DNA from: Chenggangzhangella methanolivorans
GTDB taxonomy: Bacteria; Pseudomonadota; Alphaproteobacteria; Rhizobiales; Methylopilaceae
NCBI RefSeq assembly: GCF_019797865.1
Contig: NZ_CP081869.1
Location: 4,044,501 to 4,108,500, forward strand
Direction: 5' to 3'
DNA: 64,000 nt
Part shown: positions 19,282 to 29,853 of the stretch, piece after piece
Numbering within the stretch: position 1 is the first letter of the stretch
Layout of the letters: the number at the start of each line of letters is the position of its first letter
Notes under the pieces: generated by a model
The model's input: the letters and a program-made list of their open reading frames with translations, nothing else
The model's database searches: none
What the model was told of the DNA's origin: nothing
Translations under genes and position numbers: made by a program

Positions 19282-19425
19282 CACGCGCGTGATCTGCTCT
19301 CCAGCCCCGATTTACCCGTGAGCCACGTCGCGCCTGCAGTCGGCTGCCACACGCCTTCGGCCTTCGCGTCCAGCTACCAGAAGGCGACTGGCGCCACGCC
19401 GTCGGCGTTCCGGCAGGCGCTGTGA
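19282..19425 (+). pseudogene. 3' remnant of an AraC-family regulator
   Basis: A 48-codon stretch right after the LysR stop reads 'HARDLLSSPDLPVSHVAPAV', 'GCHTPSAFASSYQKATG' and 'ATPSAFRQAL' followed by a stop. This is the second helix-turn-helix and tail typical of AraC regulators ('VGY.TPSAF...Y...TG.TPSAFR'). The front of the gene is gone, so it is a relic. It marks a rearrangement point at the end of the one-carbon cluster. Confidence 0.65.
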
Positions 19426-19611
19426 TCACTCACCTAAGTGTCCGCTTCGCAGACGTCGGCGGATGCCCGTTATTGGCGCAAATCGGCTGCGTTCACTACG
19501 AGTGCGAATGGCGCGGACCGCCGACTAGCGAGCGACGCCTGACTGCATCGTCACCGACGCGTACGGCGCGGACTGGTCCCGGTGAAGCGGCCGGGGCCAG
19601 CCAGAGTCATG

Positions 19612-20717
19612 TCACGCAGCCGAAGGCCGATAGCGCTCCAGCCAATGAGCGTAAGGCGCGGGCAGCACCCAAGTCGGGCGCTCCTTTCCGAGCTTCTGCG
19701 CCGCCGTGTACGGGTAGTGAGGGTCGGCGAGATGCGCCCGGCCGATCATGACCAGGTCGAGCTTGCTCTCGGACAACATCCGATCTGCAACTTGCGGATC
19801 GTCGAACCCCCATGCTGACGAGACCGGAAGTCCGGCCTCGCGCCGAACGCGCTCGGCGACCGGGGCGAGGAAAGCCGGCCCCCACGGGATCGAGGCGGCC
19901 GGCGTCGAGAACCCGATGCTGACGCTCAACATGTCGAGGCCGCCGTCGCGCATACGCTTCGTCAGCGCGATCGACTCCGTCAGGGTTTCCTCATCGCGGC
20001 CGTCGTATTCGATCACGCCGAAGCGGGCGGTCAGCGGCAGGCGCTCCGGCCACTCGGCGCGGACCGCCGCGAGCGTCTCCAGATGGAAGCGTCCGCGGCC
20101 GTGGGCGTCCCCGCCATAGCTGTCGGTCCGATGGTTCGAGTGCACCGAGAAGAAGCTTTGGGCGAGATAGCCATGGGCGAAGTGAAGCTCGAGCCATTCA
20201 AAGCCTGCGTCCCGGGCTCGTGCCGCAGCCCTCGCGAAATCATCCCGGACGCGGGCGATGTCCTCGATCGTCATCTCGCGCGGAACCTTGGGCAAGTTCG
20301 CGCCATAGGCGACCGCCGACGGGGCGATGGTCTCCCATGCGCGAGGATCGCTGTCCGGAATGTGGTCGTCGCCTTCCCAAGGACGGTTCGCGCTGGCCTT
20401 GCGGCCCGCATGGGCGATTTGGATGCCGGGCACTGCCCCGGCGGCCTGGATGGCGGCGGCGATGCGCGCGAGGCCTTCGGCGTGCTCGTCGCTCCAGATT
20501 CCGGTGCAGCCCGGAGTGATGCGGCCTTCCGGCGAGACAGCCGTCGCCTCGACGATGACGAGACCGGCGCCGCCGCGCGCGAGGCCGGCGTAATGGGCGA
20601 GATGCCAGTCGCTGACGAAACCGTCGAAGGCGCTGTACTGGCACATCGGCGGCACCGCGATGCGATTGCGGAGCGTGACGCTCTCTTCAGGTCGAACGGC
20701 GTGAACAGTGCGGTCAT
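19612..20717 (-). pseudogene. NADH:flavin oxidoreductase, old yellow enzyme (YqjM/NamA type), one frameshift
   Basis: FMN-dependent ene-reductase. ATG 20717 gives 'MTALFTPFDLK', then an indel near 20690 leads into 'SVTLRNRIAVPPMCQYSAFD'. Further motifs: 'WHLAHYAGLARGGAGLVIVE', 'GIQIAHAGRKAS', 'LELHFAHGYLAQSFFSVHSN' (His-x-x-His substrate pair as HFAH), 'RTDSYGGD' and the C-terminal 'LVMIGRAHLADPHYPY'. About 365 residues is the expected size. A very long frame continuing upstream to 21192 is not coding. No operon partner; substrate unknown. Confidence 0.88.
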
Positions 20718-20884
20718 GCGGATCTCGTCCAATGAAAGTCGGTGCTGGTCGCGCGAAATCGCAGCGCTTCGAGCGCGACCTGAATTGAACGATGTAGATG
20801 GTCGACGGCGGCGCTGCGCGAGCCGAGATTGGCAAATATGCATGCGGGATCGCCCGCTGGACCATGCCGTTCCGCAGGTGCGAG

Positions 20885-21232
20885 CTAGCGGCGCGCCTTC
20901 GCCCGTCGTGTGGGGGCATGAAAATCGTCCGGCTTCGTGCGCACCCAGACGATGAACGCCGCGATCTCGGGCTCTGCCCGGAGCGCTTCGATATCCGACA
21001 GCCGACGCTCGAGCTCCTTCTCGGAAAACAGCGCGTGGATGACGTTGTGGCAGATTTGGTGGAGCAGGACCTTCGGCCCAAACGTGCCGCCGCGCGATTT
21101 CGGGACCAGGTGGTGCTCGGACTGTCGCGCTGTCGGCGGGACCAGTCGCTGGCAGAGCGCGCAGCGCGGCGCCTCGTCGGCAGCGGTCTCAATTTTTTCG
21201 AGCTCCGCCTGAATGCGTTTTGCGCGGCTCAT
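20885..21232 (-). CDS. HNH endonuclease-family protein
   Basis: 115 residues from the ATG at 21232, preferred because AAAGGA precedes it; a longer frame starts at 21334. A zinc/HNH core is visible: 'CALCQRLVPP', 'SEHHLVPKSRGG', 'LLHQICHNVIHALFSEKELE'. Such stand-alone HNH proteins are common next to SOS or mobile genes, and their targets are usually unknown. It is divergent from imuA, with the LexA box in between. Confidence 0.8.
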   Translation of the reverse strand: MSRAKRIQAELEKIETAADEAPRCALCQRLVPPTARQSEHHLVPKSRGGTFGPKVLLHQICHNVIHALFSEKELERRLSDIEALRAEPEIAAFIVWVRTKPDDFHAPTRRAKARR

Positions 21233-21358
21233 GGATCCTTTCGGACGTTCAATGTCCCTGGATTTCGGAAGCCAGCGAGCTAGCGCGTCCGCCATCGGAT
21301 TGAGGCCCGCGGTGGGCTCTTCAGTCCACGGCATCTTGACTCCAACGTAACGGAATTA

Positions 21359-21373
21359 GAACAAAGAGCGAAC
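21359..21373 (+). promoter_or_regulatory. LexA box (GAAC-N7-GAAC)
   Basis: GAAC at 21359-21362 and GAAC at 21370-21373 with exactly seven bases between them: the direct-repeat LexA operator known in alphaproteobacteria. It lies 36 bp before the imuA start and between imuA and the divergent HNH gene, so DNA damage should induce the imuA-imuB-dnaE2 cassette and possibly the HNH gene. Confidence 0.88.
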
Positions 21374-21408
21374 AATGATGCCGCTCGACTTCGGAGGAAA
21401 ACGACCGC

Positions 21409-22158
21409 GTGCAGCCGCAGCCTGCAATCGACGCTCTCCGCGCGCAGATCGAACGGATCGAAGGCCGTTCGAAGCGCGCGAGATCGGCGCTCCCGTTCGG
21501 GATCGCTGAGGTCGATTCTCGTCTTCCTGGAGGAGGCCTCGCGTTTGGTGCACTCCATGAGGTCGCCGGCGGCGGCAATGGCGCCATCGATGGCGCAGCG
21601 GCAGCGCTGTTTAGCGCAGGAATCGCGGCTCGCACGAGGGGCAAGGTCCTCTGGTGCGTCACGCGGCCAGACCTGTTCGCGCCGGCGATCGCGCAGGCGG
21701 GGCTCATCGCGGACCGGGTGATCTATGTCGAGGCCGGCGACGACAAGACTGTTCTGGCCTGCATGAGGAGGGGCTTCGCCATGGCGGCCTGGGAGCCGTG
21801 ATCGGGGAGCTCGCCCGGCTCGCCATGACCGCGTCGCGGCGATTGCAGCTTGCAGCCGAAGGCACAGGCTCGATCGGCATCGCTGCGCCGTTGGCGGCGG
21901 CAGGCGGAAGCGATGGATTTCGGGCAGCCGACCGCGGCGACCAGGTGGCGGATCTCGGTCGTGCCCTCGGCGCCGCTGCCGCCGGTCCCAGGCGTTGGGC
22001 GCCATCGCTGGCTTGTCGAACTGATCCGGGCCCGGGCGGGCGAAAGCGCTGATTTCGAACTGGAGGCGTGCGATGGCACGGGTCGTCTCGCTCTTCCTAC
22101 CGAGCTGGTCCACCGACAGGGTTCGGCGCAAGGCCAGCGCCGCGGCGCCGTCAGCTGA
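21409..22158 (+). pseudogene. imuA: ImuA, SOS mutasome component, two frameshifts
   Basis: RecA-like accessory protein of the ImuA-ImuB-DnaE2 translesion complex. The GTG at 21409 follows GGAGG at 21393. N-terminal frame: 'LPFGIAEVDSRLPGGGLAFG', 'ALHEVAGGG', 'GKVLWCVTRPDLFAPA', 'GDDKTVLACMRRG'. Frames change near 21790 and again near 21850-21900. The last frame gives 'AEAMDFGQPTAATRWRISVV', 'GRHRWLVELIRARAGESADF' and 'GRLALPTELVHRQG'. The 3' end overlaps imuB by 86 bp, as is usual for this pair. Confidence 0.85.
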
Positions 22159-23593
22159 GGCGCCGCTTGTCCTTATCGGCCGCGAGGGGAGCAGGCGGGC
22201 AGTCGCTGCTGTCGACGCCGCAGCTTACGGCGCCGGCCTGCGCGTCGGCATGGCCGCCACCAAGGCGCAGGCGCTGGTCCGGGACCTGATCGTTCAGGAC
22301 GCAGATCCTGCGGCGGACGCCGAGGCGCTCGAGCGGCTCGCGATCTGGGCGCTGCGGTTTGCGCCGATCGTGGCGCCCGATCCGCCGAACGGCCTTGTGA
22401 TCGACACGACCGGCGCCGATCACCTCCATGGCGGCGAGGCGGCGATGCTCGAGACGCTGGTCGGGCGCCTTGCGATCGCTGGCGCGCACGCGCGCGCCGC
22501 CGTCGCCGATACATGGGGCGCCGCGCATGCGATCGCGCGCCATGTCGAGCGGCCGATCGCGATCGCGCGCGCGCGGCATGGCTCCGCGGCATTCGCCGAA
22601 CTCCCGCTCGAAGCCCTGAGAATCCAGCCATCCACTGCGACCGCGCTGCGGACGCTCGGCTTCCAGAGCATTGGCGATCTGCTCGCGCAACCGCGCGCGC
22701 CGCTCGCGCTTCGTTTCGGCCCGGAGCTTGGCCGCCGCATCGATCAGGCGCTCGGAGACGCCGCCGAGCCGATCGAACCGATCCGGCCGCGCGGCCTGAT
22801 CGAGGTCCGGCGCGCCTTCGCTGAACCGATCGGCGCCGCAGAGACCATCGCGCGCTACGTCGGCAAGCTCGTGAACGAGCTCTGCGAGCGACTGGAGGAG
22901 CACGGGCTCGGCGCCCGCCGCCTCGATCTCATCTGCCGTCGTGTGGATAACGACGCCCAGGCTGTGCGCGTGGGAATGGCCATGCCTGTATGCGACGCAA
23001 AGCGGCTGACGCGGCTGCTCTGCGACAAGATCGAGACCATCGCGCCGGGCTTTGGCATCGAGCTGATGACGCTTGCCGCCACCGTGGCGGAGCCGCTTAA
23101 GCGCCAGCAGGTGGTGAGCTCACTGATTGAGGAGACGGTCGCCGACGTTTCCGATCTTGTCGACACGCTGATGAACCGCGTCGGCGAGCGCGCGATCTAC
23201 CGGTTCGCTCCGGTCGCCAGTGACGTGCCCGAGCGATCGGTCTGCCGGGTGCCCGCCATGGCGGCGGACAGCGGCGCAGATTGGCCCGGACACTGGCCGC
23301 GGCCATCCCGGTTGCTCGCCCATCCCGAACCCGTGGAAACCGTCGCGCTGCTTCCTGATCATCCGCCGGTCTCCTTCACCTGGCGCGGCGTGCGCCGGCG
23401 TGTGCGGCGCGCCGATGGACCAGAACGGGTTTTCGGCGAGTGGTGGAAGCGCGACGCCGAGCTCGTCGCCGTCCGGGATTATTTTCGGGTCGAGGACGAC
23501 GCTGGCGAGCGCTACTGGCTCTACCGGGCCGGCGATGGCGAGGACGCGGCGACCGGATCGCACCGCTGGTTTCTTCACGGCGTGTTCGGATGA
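22073..23593 (+). CDS. imuB: ImuB, Y-family polymerase-like protein
   Basis: 506 residues, intact. The N-terminal Y-family fold begins 'MARVVSLFLPSWSTDRVRR', but the catalytic acidic residues of true Y-family polymerases are not evident, as expected for ImuB, which serves as a scaffold binding the beta clamp and DnaE2. 'LRTLGFQSIGDLLAQPRAPL' is the helix-hairpin region, and 'ERYWLYRAGDG' near the end is typical. Its TGA overlaps the dnaE2 ATG (ATGA). Confidence 0.92.
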   Translation: MARVVSLFLPSWSTDRVRRKASAAAPSAEAPLVLIGREGSRRAVAAVDAAAYGAGLRVGMAATKAQALVRDLIVQDADPAADAEALERLAIWALRFAPIVAPDPPNGLVIDTTGADHLHGGEAAMLETLVGRLAIAGAHARAAVADTWGAAHAIARHVERPIAIARARHGSAAFAELPLEALRIQPSTATALRTLGFQSIGDLLAQPRAPLALRFGPELGRRIDQALGDAAEPIEPIRPRGLIEVRRAFAEPIGAAETIARYVGKLVNELCERLEEHGLGARRLDLICRRVDNDAQAVRVGMAMPVCDAKRLTRLLCDKIETIAPGFGIELMTLAATVAEPLKRQQVVSSLIEETVADVSDLVDTLMNRVGERAIYRFAPVASDVPERSVCRVPAMAADSGADWPGHWPRPSRLLAHPEPVETVALLPDHPPVSFTWRGVRRRVRRADGPERVFGEWWKRDAELVAVRDYFRVEDDAGERYWLYRAGDGEDAATGSHRWFLHGVFG

Positions 23594-26500
23594 GCGGCCC
23601 GCGATATGCCGAGCTCCAGGTCACCTCGCACTTCTCGTTTCTTCGCGGGGCGTCGTCCTGCGAGGAGCTGTTTGCTCAGGCCGCAGTCTGCGGGATCGAA
23701 GAGCTCGCGGTCGTCGACCGAAACTCGCTCGCAGGGATCGTCCGCGCCCATGAGGCGGCCAAGGTCACGGGCGTGCGGCTCGTCGTCGGTTGCCGGCTCG
23801 ATCTCGTCGACGGCATGTCGGTGCTGGTCTATCCGACCGACCGGGCGGCCTATTCCCGGCTCTGCAGGCTCCTGTCCGTGGGTAAGAAAACGCGGCGGCA
23901 AGGCGAGGTGCCGGCTCGAGTGGCAGGACCTCGTCGCCTATAGCGAGGGGCTGCTCGCTGTCCTTGTTCCAGACCTCGCAGACGAGGAGTGCGCCTTTCG
24001 CCTTCGCCGGCTGCGCGACGCCTTCGGCGACCGCTCCTATCTCGCGCTAACCCTGCTCCGCCGTCCGAACGACCAGCTTCGGCTGCACGAGCTGTCGAAC
24101 CTTGCGACCCGGATGCGCGTGGCGACCGTGGTCACCAACGACGTCCTGTTCCACGAGCCGTCGCGGCGCATGCTGCAGGACGTCGTCACCTGCATCCGGC
24201 ACACCGTGACGATTGACGCGCTCGGTGAGCGGCGCGAGCGTCACGCCGATCGCTACGTGAAGCCTCCGGAAGAGATGCACCGGCTGTTCAGCCGCTATCC
24301 GGAGGCTCTCGCCCGCACGCTGCAGATCGTCGACCGCTGCCGCTTCAGCCTGGACGAGCTCGCTTACCAGTATCCCGAGGAACGCGACGACCCGACGCTG
24401 ACGCCGCAGGAGACCCTGGCGGAGCTCACTTGGGCGGGAGCGGCCGAGCGCTATCCCGAAGGCCTGCCGGAGAGCGTCCGCGCAGCGCTTGAGCACGAGC
24501 TTACGCTGATCGAGAAGCTCAACTACGCGCCGTATTTTTTGACCGTCAATTCGATCGTCCGCTTCGCCCGGTCGAGGGACATCCTCTGCCAGGGCCGCGG
24601 CTCGGCGGCGAACTCCGCGGTCTGCTTCGTGCTCGGGATCACCTCGATCGACCCGGGCCGAAATGACCTCCTCTTTGAGCGCTTCGTCTCGGAGGAGCGC
24701 CGCGAGCCGCCGGACATTGACGTCGACTTCGAGCACGAACGGCGCGAGATCGTCATGCAGTGGGTGTTCGAGACCTACGGCCGCGACCACGCGGCGCTGT
24801 GCTCGACGGTCATCCGCTATCGCGCCAAGGGCGCGCTCCGCGATGTCGGCAAGGCGCTCGGACTGCCCGAGGACCTGATCGGCACGTTGTCGGGACAGCT
24901 CTGGTCCTGGTCGGATCAGGGCGTCGAGCAACGCCATGTCGAGGAGCTGAACCTCAACCTCGCGGACCGCCGGCTGCGTCTGACGCTTGACCTCGCACGC
25001 CAGCTCATGGGCGCGCCGCGGCACCTCAGCCAGCATCCGGGCGGCTTCGTGCTGACCCATGACCGCCTCGACGACCTCGTGCCGATCGAGCCGGCCGCCA
25101 TGGCCGATCGGCAGGTCATCGAGTGGGACAAGGACGATATCGACGCGCTGAAGTTCATGAAGGTCGACGTGCTCGCGCTCGGCATGCTGACCTGCATGAA
25201 GAAGGGGCTGGATCTCCTCAGCCAGCACAAGGGCGCGACCTACGACCTCGCGACCATTCCGGCGGAGGATCCGCGCACCTACGCGATGATCCGCAAGGCC
25301 GACACGCTCGGTACCTTTCAGATCGAGAGCCGCGCGCAAATGTCGATGCTGCCGCGCCTCAAGCCGCGCACCTACTATGACCTCGTGGTCCAGGTCGCGA
25401 TCGTCCGCCCTGGGCCGATCCAGGGCGACATGGTCCACCCATACCTGAGGCGGCGTGAGGGCCTCGAGCCGGTCCACTTCCCAAAGCCCGAGCTCGAGAA
25501 GGTTTTGGGCAAAACGCTCGGCGTCCCGCTGTTCCAGGAGCAGGCGATGCGGGTCGCGATCGAGTGCGCGGGCTTCACGCCGGGGGAAGCCGATTTGCTT
25601 CGCAAATCGATGGCGACCTTCAAATTTTCCGGCGGCGTGTCGAAGTTCAGGCAGAAGCTCGTCGACGGCATGGTGGCGAACGGCTACGAGGCCGAATTTG
25701 CCGAGCGGACGTTCAAGCAGCTCGAAGGCTTCGGCTCATACGGTTTTCCCGAGAGCCACGCGGCGTCCTTCGCGCTCATCGCCTACGCCTCGGCGTGGCT
25801 CAAATGCTGGCACCCGGACGTGTTCTGCGCCGCCCTGCTGAACAGCCAGCCAATGGGGTTCTATGCGCCCGCCCAGATCGTCCGGGACGCGCGCGACCAT
25901 GGCGTCGAGATCCGGCCGGTCTGCGCCAACTCCTCGAGATGGGACTGCACGCTCGAGCCGACGAACGACGAGACCAGGTTTGCGGTTCGGCTCGGCTTAC
26001 GCATGACCAAGGGATTGTCGAACGCCCATGCGGCCGCGATCGTCGCCGCGCGCGGCGACAGGCCGTTAGTGTCGATGGACGATCTCTGGCGTCGCGCTGG
26101 CGTGCCGGTGATGGCGCTGACTCAGATTGCCGAAGCCGACGGCTTCCGTCCGGCCTTCGGCCTTGCGCGCCGCGAAGCCCTTTGGGCGATCCGGGGTCTG
26201 CGCGACGAACCGCTTCCTTTGTTCGCCGCCGCTTCGGCGCGCGAAGATGAATTTGTGCCGGAAGTTGCGGAACCGGCCGTCGCCCTTCGGCCGATGACGG
26301 CCGGCGGCGAGGTCGTTGAGGACTACCGCCATGTCAGCCTGTCGCTACGCGCCCATCCCGTGGCGTTCCTGCGCCAGGAGCTGACGCGGAGGCGGATGGT
26401 GACGTGTCTCGAAGCCATGGAGGCGCGCGACCGGCGCTGGCTGGAGATCGCCGGCGTCGTGCTGGTCCGCCAGCGGCCTGGCAGCGCCAAGGGCGTGATG

Positions 26501-26860
26501 TTCATCACGCTCGAGGACGAGAGCGGGGTCGCCAATCTCGTGGTCTGGCCGAATGTGTTCGAGAAGAACCGCCGCACGATCCTGAGCGCCGGAATGATCG
26601 CGGTTTACGGCCGGGTTCAGCGCGAGGGCGAGGTCGTCCATCTGGTCGCCCAGCGTTTGACGAACCTGTCAGCGGAGCTTGCGAGCGTCGGCGAACGAGA
26701 CGGGGCGTTTCCATTGCCGCACGGCAGAGGCGATGAAGTCCATCATGGCTCGACGCCGGATCCGCGCGGATCGCGGTCACAAGGGTTCACGCCGCGGGAC
26801 ATCTATGTCCGAGACCTCCACCTCGACACGATCAAGGTGAAGACACGGGACTTCCGGTAG
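23590..26860 (+). pseudogene. dnaE2: Error-prone DNA polymerase DnaE2, one frameshift
   Basis: Translesion polymerase III alpha-like subunit (~1090 residues). The start ATG overlaps the imuB stop: '[20 protein letters not shown]' is the PHP domain start. An indel in the 'SVGKKTR' stretch near 23885-23905 moves the frame; it continues '[19 protein letters not shown]' and through the polymerase core '[19 protein letters not shown]' and '[19 protein letters not shown]' (catalytic Asp), '[13 protein letters not shown]', '[19 protein letters not shown]', ending with an OB-fold region. LexA-controlled through the imuA promoter. Confidence 0.92.
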
Positions 26861-26881
26861 GATCGCCTCAGAGGACGCTTA

Positions 26882-27202
26882 TCATCGGTCGAGCCCGGCC
26901 CGTCGGCGCATGGCTTTCCAGTTGGTCCTGACCTCTTCGAGTCGACCGGCCGGCGCCGCGCATGGACCGGCCGCGGCGCGAAGCGCCTGATCGATCATCA
27001 CCGTGTGACTGGCCTCGTCGGTCAGACCCATGGCGTCCGCCATTGCGGTCGCGACCTGCGCCGCAATGTCGGGCTCCTCGATGTCGCAGGCGACGGCCTG
27101 GCCGGCGACATAGCCGAGCTGTCGCAGCAACTGAACGTCGTCGGCCGCAAGGGCCACGACGCAAGGAGCGAGCATCAGAAGTAATGTCGCTGCGGTTCTC
27201 AC
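26882..27202 (-). CDS. Small secreted protein of unknown function
   Basis: 106 residues starting at a GTG (27202). Residues 1-20 are a clear signal peptide ('AATLLLMLAPCVVALAA'). The mature part has two or three cysteines ('AVACDIEE', 'GPCAAPAGR') and is largely helical. No family recognised. It is convergent with dnaE2 (20 bp) and divergent from the SRAP gene. Confidence 0.6.
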   Translation of the reverse strand: MRTAATLLLMLAPCVVALAADDVQLLRQLGYVAGQAVACDIEEPDIAAQVATAMADAMGLTDEASHTVMIDQALRAAAGPCAAPAGRLEEVRTNWKAMRRRAGLDR

Positions 27203-27297
27203 CCGCGACCTCCGTGGCGGTTCATTGCTGAAGCATCTGGGGCACGACTGTTCCCGGCGGGCTAGCCCATCCGCGCGTCAGGCCGCAATGTACGGGC

Positions 27298-28035
27298 ATG
27301 TGCAATCTTTACTCGCTCACCAAGGGACAGGCCGCGATCCGTGAGCTGACGCGCTCGATGGTCGACCGCACCGGCAACATGCCTCCGATGCCCGGGATCT
27401 TCCCGGACTATCCGGCGCCCATCGTGAGAAACAACGGCGGCGAGCGCGAGATCGCTCTGGTTCGGTGGGGCATGCCCTCATCGAAGAAGGCGCTCTTCGA
27501 AGCAGCCAAAAAGCGCGCCGCCGCGCTGCAGAAGAAGGGCAAGGCCGTCGACTTCGCCGAACTGCTTCGGATGGAGCCTGACGGCGGCACGACAAACATC
27601 CGCAATGTCTCGAGCGCGCATTGGAAACCGTGGCTTGGCGTTGAGAGCCGATGCGTCGTGCCCTTCACGAGCTTCAGCGAATATGAGCGTGGACCGGACG
27701 GCAAGTTCTCGCCGACCTGGTTCGCGATCGACGAGGGCCGTCCGCTCGCCGTCTTCGCGGGCCTTTGGACGACGTGGGCGGGCGTTCGCAAGATCAAGAC
27801 CGGTTGGGAAGATGGCGTCGAGGTCTTCGGGTTCCTGACGACAGAGCCCAACGCCGTCGTCGCGCCGGTTCATCCCAAGGCCATGCCTGTGATCCTGACG
27901 GAACCGGATGAGATCGAGATCTGGCTGACGGCGCCATGGGACGAGGCGAAAACGCTTCAGCGGCCGCTGCCCGACGACAGGCTCGTCGTCGTCGCCAGGG
28001 GCGCGAGCCGGGATGGTCTGGCTCCGGCCGATTGA
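27298..28035 (+). CDS. SRAP domain protein (SOS-associated, HMCES/YedK type)
   Basis: 245 residues, intact. Cys2 directly after Met ('[14 protein letters not shown]') is the residue that forms the covalent link to abasic DNA. Others: '[12 protein letters not shown]', '[14 protein letters not shown]' with the conserved Glu, '[12 protein letters not shown]' and '[12 protein letters not shown]' with the conserved His. It shields abasic sites in single-stranded DNA. It lies near the LexA-controlled mutasome, but I see no GAAC-N7-GAAC box before it. Confidence 0.92.
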   Translation: MCNLYSLTKGQAAIRELTRSMVDRTGNMPPMPGIFPDYPAPIVRNNGGEREIALVRWGMPSSKKALFEAAKKRAAALQKKGKAVDFAELLRMEPDGGTTNIRNVSSAHWKPWLGVESRCVVPFTSFSEYERGPDGKFSPTWFAIDEGRPLAVFAGLWTTWAGVRKIKTGWEDGVEVFGFLTTEPNAVVAPVHPKAMPVILTEPDEIEIWLTAPWDEAKTLQRPLPDDRLVVVARGASRDGLAPAD

Positions 28036-28181
28036 TCACGCCCGGAAGGCGCGGAGAGGCTTCGCCTCCGTGACGTCGATCGCCAGACGTCTTGCGCCTC
28101 GTCCTCTCGTTCGCCAATGCCGGTCACGAATGTAACATTTAGACTGTCGTCAGCATCCTTCGGACCTCTTCCAGTGCCGTT

Positions 28182-28448
28182 GTGGAGCCCTTCGCCGCCG
28201 GCGCGTTGCGCGCGACTTTCGCCGAGAATGTTAAAAGGCGCCGCCAACGCCTTGGCTGGAGCCAGGAGAAGCTCGCCTTCGAGGCCGACCTACATCGCGT
28301 CTACATGAACCGGCTCGAGGCCCTGGGCCGCAACGTCACGCTCGACATGGTCGAGCGTCTGGCGCATGCGCTGGGCGTCGATCCGGTCGAGCTGCTGCTT
28401 CAGCCGCGCCAGCCTGCGCCGCCGTCGCCTGATCAGGCTAAATCCTGA
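28182..28448 (+). CDS. XRE-family helix-turn-helix regulator
   Basis: 88 residues from a GTG at 28182. The HTH_3 domain spans ~10-70: 'VKRRRQRLGWSQEKLAFEAD', 'LHRVYMNRLEALGRNVTLDM', 'VERLAHALGVDPVELLL'. Typical of stand-alone XRE repressors on mobile or accessory DNA. The target is unknown; no palindrome was clear nearby. Confidence 0.8.
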   Translation: MEPFAAGALRATFAENVKRRRQRLGWSQEKLAFEADLHRVYMNRLEALGRNVTLDMVERLAHALGVDPVELLLQPRQPAPPSPDQAKS

Positions 28449-28872
28449 AAGCATCGGCGCAGCCGCTTCCTCAATCCAGCCTGCAATCCATGTTTCTCAG
28501 GCAGTATTGAGGAACAAATTTCGCGTTTTCAGGAAATATCATTGGCCTGCGCTCGCGCGCGCGAAGGCGCGTGCTGCATACGGCACATAGATTAGACGTT
28601 CAAGAGAACGAAGAACCATGTCGCCGTGAGGTTCCGATGCAGGATGCCGTCTGAGGCGGTCTGATAGGGCGTCAGCAAAGCGGCGAAAGAGGGAGGATGA
28701 GATCTTGTGAAGCCGATTGACAAGTCGCCCAGATGTAGTCTATAAACTTCCATAAGCTGCAGGGTCCAACACGGCAGCACGGAGATGACAGGTCGGCGAC
28801 TCTCAGAGTCCAGACCGCCCGGGCGACCAGCATCCGAGGTCGCCGTCGATCATTCGATAGTTGGGGAATGTC
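28449..28872. other. Intergenic stretch, no supported gene
   Basis: About 420 bp between the XRE gene and the AAA+/protease operon. Base composition is more AT-rich than around it. No gene, repeat or convincing terminator seen. The promoter of the downstream operon must lie here. GGGGAA sits 7 bp before the ATG at 28873. Confidence 0.45.
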
Positions 28873-29406
28873 ATGCGTGTTGTGCGTACCGGGTCCGCCC
28901 AGGAAAAGCGGCTCATTCACGAAAGCAAGGTGCTGAGCCGGAGGCTCAGGCGGATGGCGCGCGATATCGGAGCCGAAGGCTTCGCTCGCGACTCCGACGC
29001 CGAAAAGCTCAATCACGAACTCGGCTGCGACATCGTCGGCCTCATTGCGCTGAAGGTCAGGCTCGGGCTGCGCGCCGCCACGCTCCTCTGCGCTCCCGGT
29101 TGTTACTTCAATGAGGCCAGGCCCGACGTCCGCGAGCAGATCGACAGGCTCTCCCGGGCGCGCCGCGTCCAGGGCCGCCGCACGGTCATCGTGCCCAAGC
29201 ACGCGGTCCTGGGCCGGATCCCCTTCGATCTGACGGGCGCGATCGAGGGACCCGTCGGGCAGGACCGCCGCGGCCTGACGCGTCTGCTGTCGGCAACGGG
29301 GCGCCGCGTCCGCGGCGCTGCGGATCCGCGCGGAGCGGATCTGGCCCGCGGCGGCGCCCCGAACCCGTGGTCGGAACGACGGTCGCCAAGACCGCCGCAG
29401 GCGTAG
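28873..29406 (+). CDS. Protein of unknown function, first gene of AAA+/M41 operon
   Basis: 177 residues from ATG 28873 (a TTG at 28861 is also in frame). Very basic in the middle: 'ESKVLSRRLRRMARDIG', then 'HELGCDIVGLIALKVRLGLR' and 'RRTVIVPKHAVLGRIPFDL'. The last ~50 residues are Arg/Gly/Pro-rich and may be out of frame. I do not recognise a family. It leads a same-strand set ending in the FtsH-like protease. Confidence 0.45.
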   Translation: MRVVRTGSAQEKRLIHESKVLSRRLRRMARDIGAEGFARDSDAEKLNHELGCDIVGLIALKVRLGLRAATLLCAPGCYFNEARPDVREQIDRLSRARRVQGRRTVIVPKHAVLGRIPFDLTGAIEGPVGQDRRGLTRLLSATGRRVRGAADPRGADLARGGAPNPWSERRSPRPPQA

Positions 29407-29442
29407 CCTGATGTCGCTCGTCGAGACCGCGTCGCCAGACAG

Positions 29443-29853
29443 ATGACGGAGCCGGCGCCGCGACGTCGCGGCGCGCAGGTGATCCGGGGGTGTTTCCGCC
29501 GCAAGCGGGCGCCACGCCGCCATCCGCGCGCCTATCAGGACTGGCGTTTCGCCATCTCCTCGTCCGACGAGGGGCGTCGGCAGGCGCTTGGGCGCGCCCT
29601 CGAGCGCATCGCCCTTCACGACGACCCCCGCTGGCCGGCCGCGGCCGGCGGGGACGCCAGCGCCGCCATCGCGCTCACGCTTGGCCGGATCTGGACACGA
29701 GAGCTCGTGGACGTGCGCCGCGACCTCATTCTGTGCGCGCTGTGGCTCAGCGCCTCGGCCGGGGACCCGGCGTCGATCCTTTTGCTGCGCGTGATGCGAG
29801 AGCGGATCGCCGAGACGGATCCCGATGCGAGAAAAGTCAAAAGCCGAGCTTGA
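29443..29853 (+). CDS. Protein of unknown function in AAA+/M41 operon
   Basis: 136 residues. The Arg/Pro-rich N-terminus is followed by a helical part: 'YQDWRFAISSSDEGRRQALG', 'RALERIALHDDPRWPA', 'RRDLILCALWLSASAGDPAS', 'ILLLRVMRERIAE'. It overlaps the next gene by 29 bp, which indicates coupling. No family recognised; possibly a substrate adaptor or regulator of the protease. Confidence 0.5.
   Translation: MTEPAPRRRGAQVIRGCFRRKRAPRRHPRAYQDWRFAISSSDEGRRQALGRALERIALHDDPRWPAAAGGDASAAIALTLGRIWTRELVDVRRDLILCALWLSASAGDPASILLLRVMRERIAETDPDARKVKSRA

Noticed and set aside
19612..21192. 526-codon frame suggesting a longer oxidoreductase
   Set aside because: The first ~170 codons have no family similarity; the true start with a short frameshift lies at 20717.
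24047..25477. Long open frame opposite dnaE2
   Set aside because: High-GC shadow of the polymerase gene; no motifs, and the plus-strand protein is certain.
27203..27297. Possible LexA box before the SRAP gene
   Set aside because: A single GTTC-like half site only; no GAAC-N7-GAAC or close variant.
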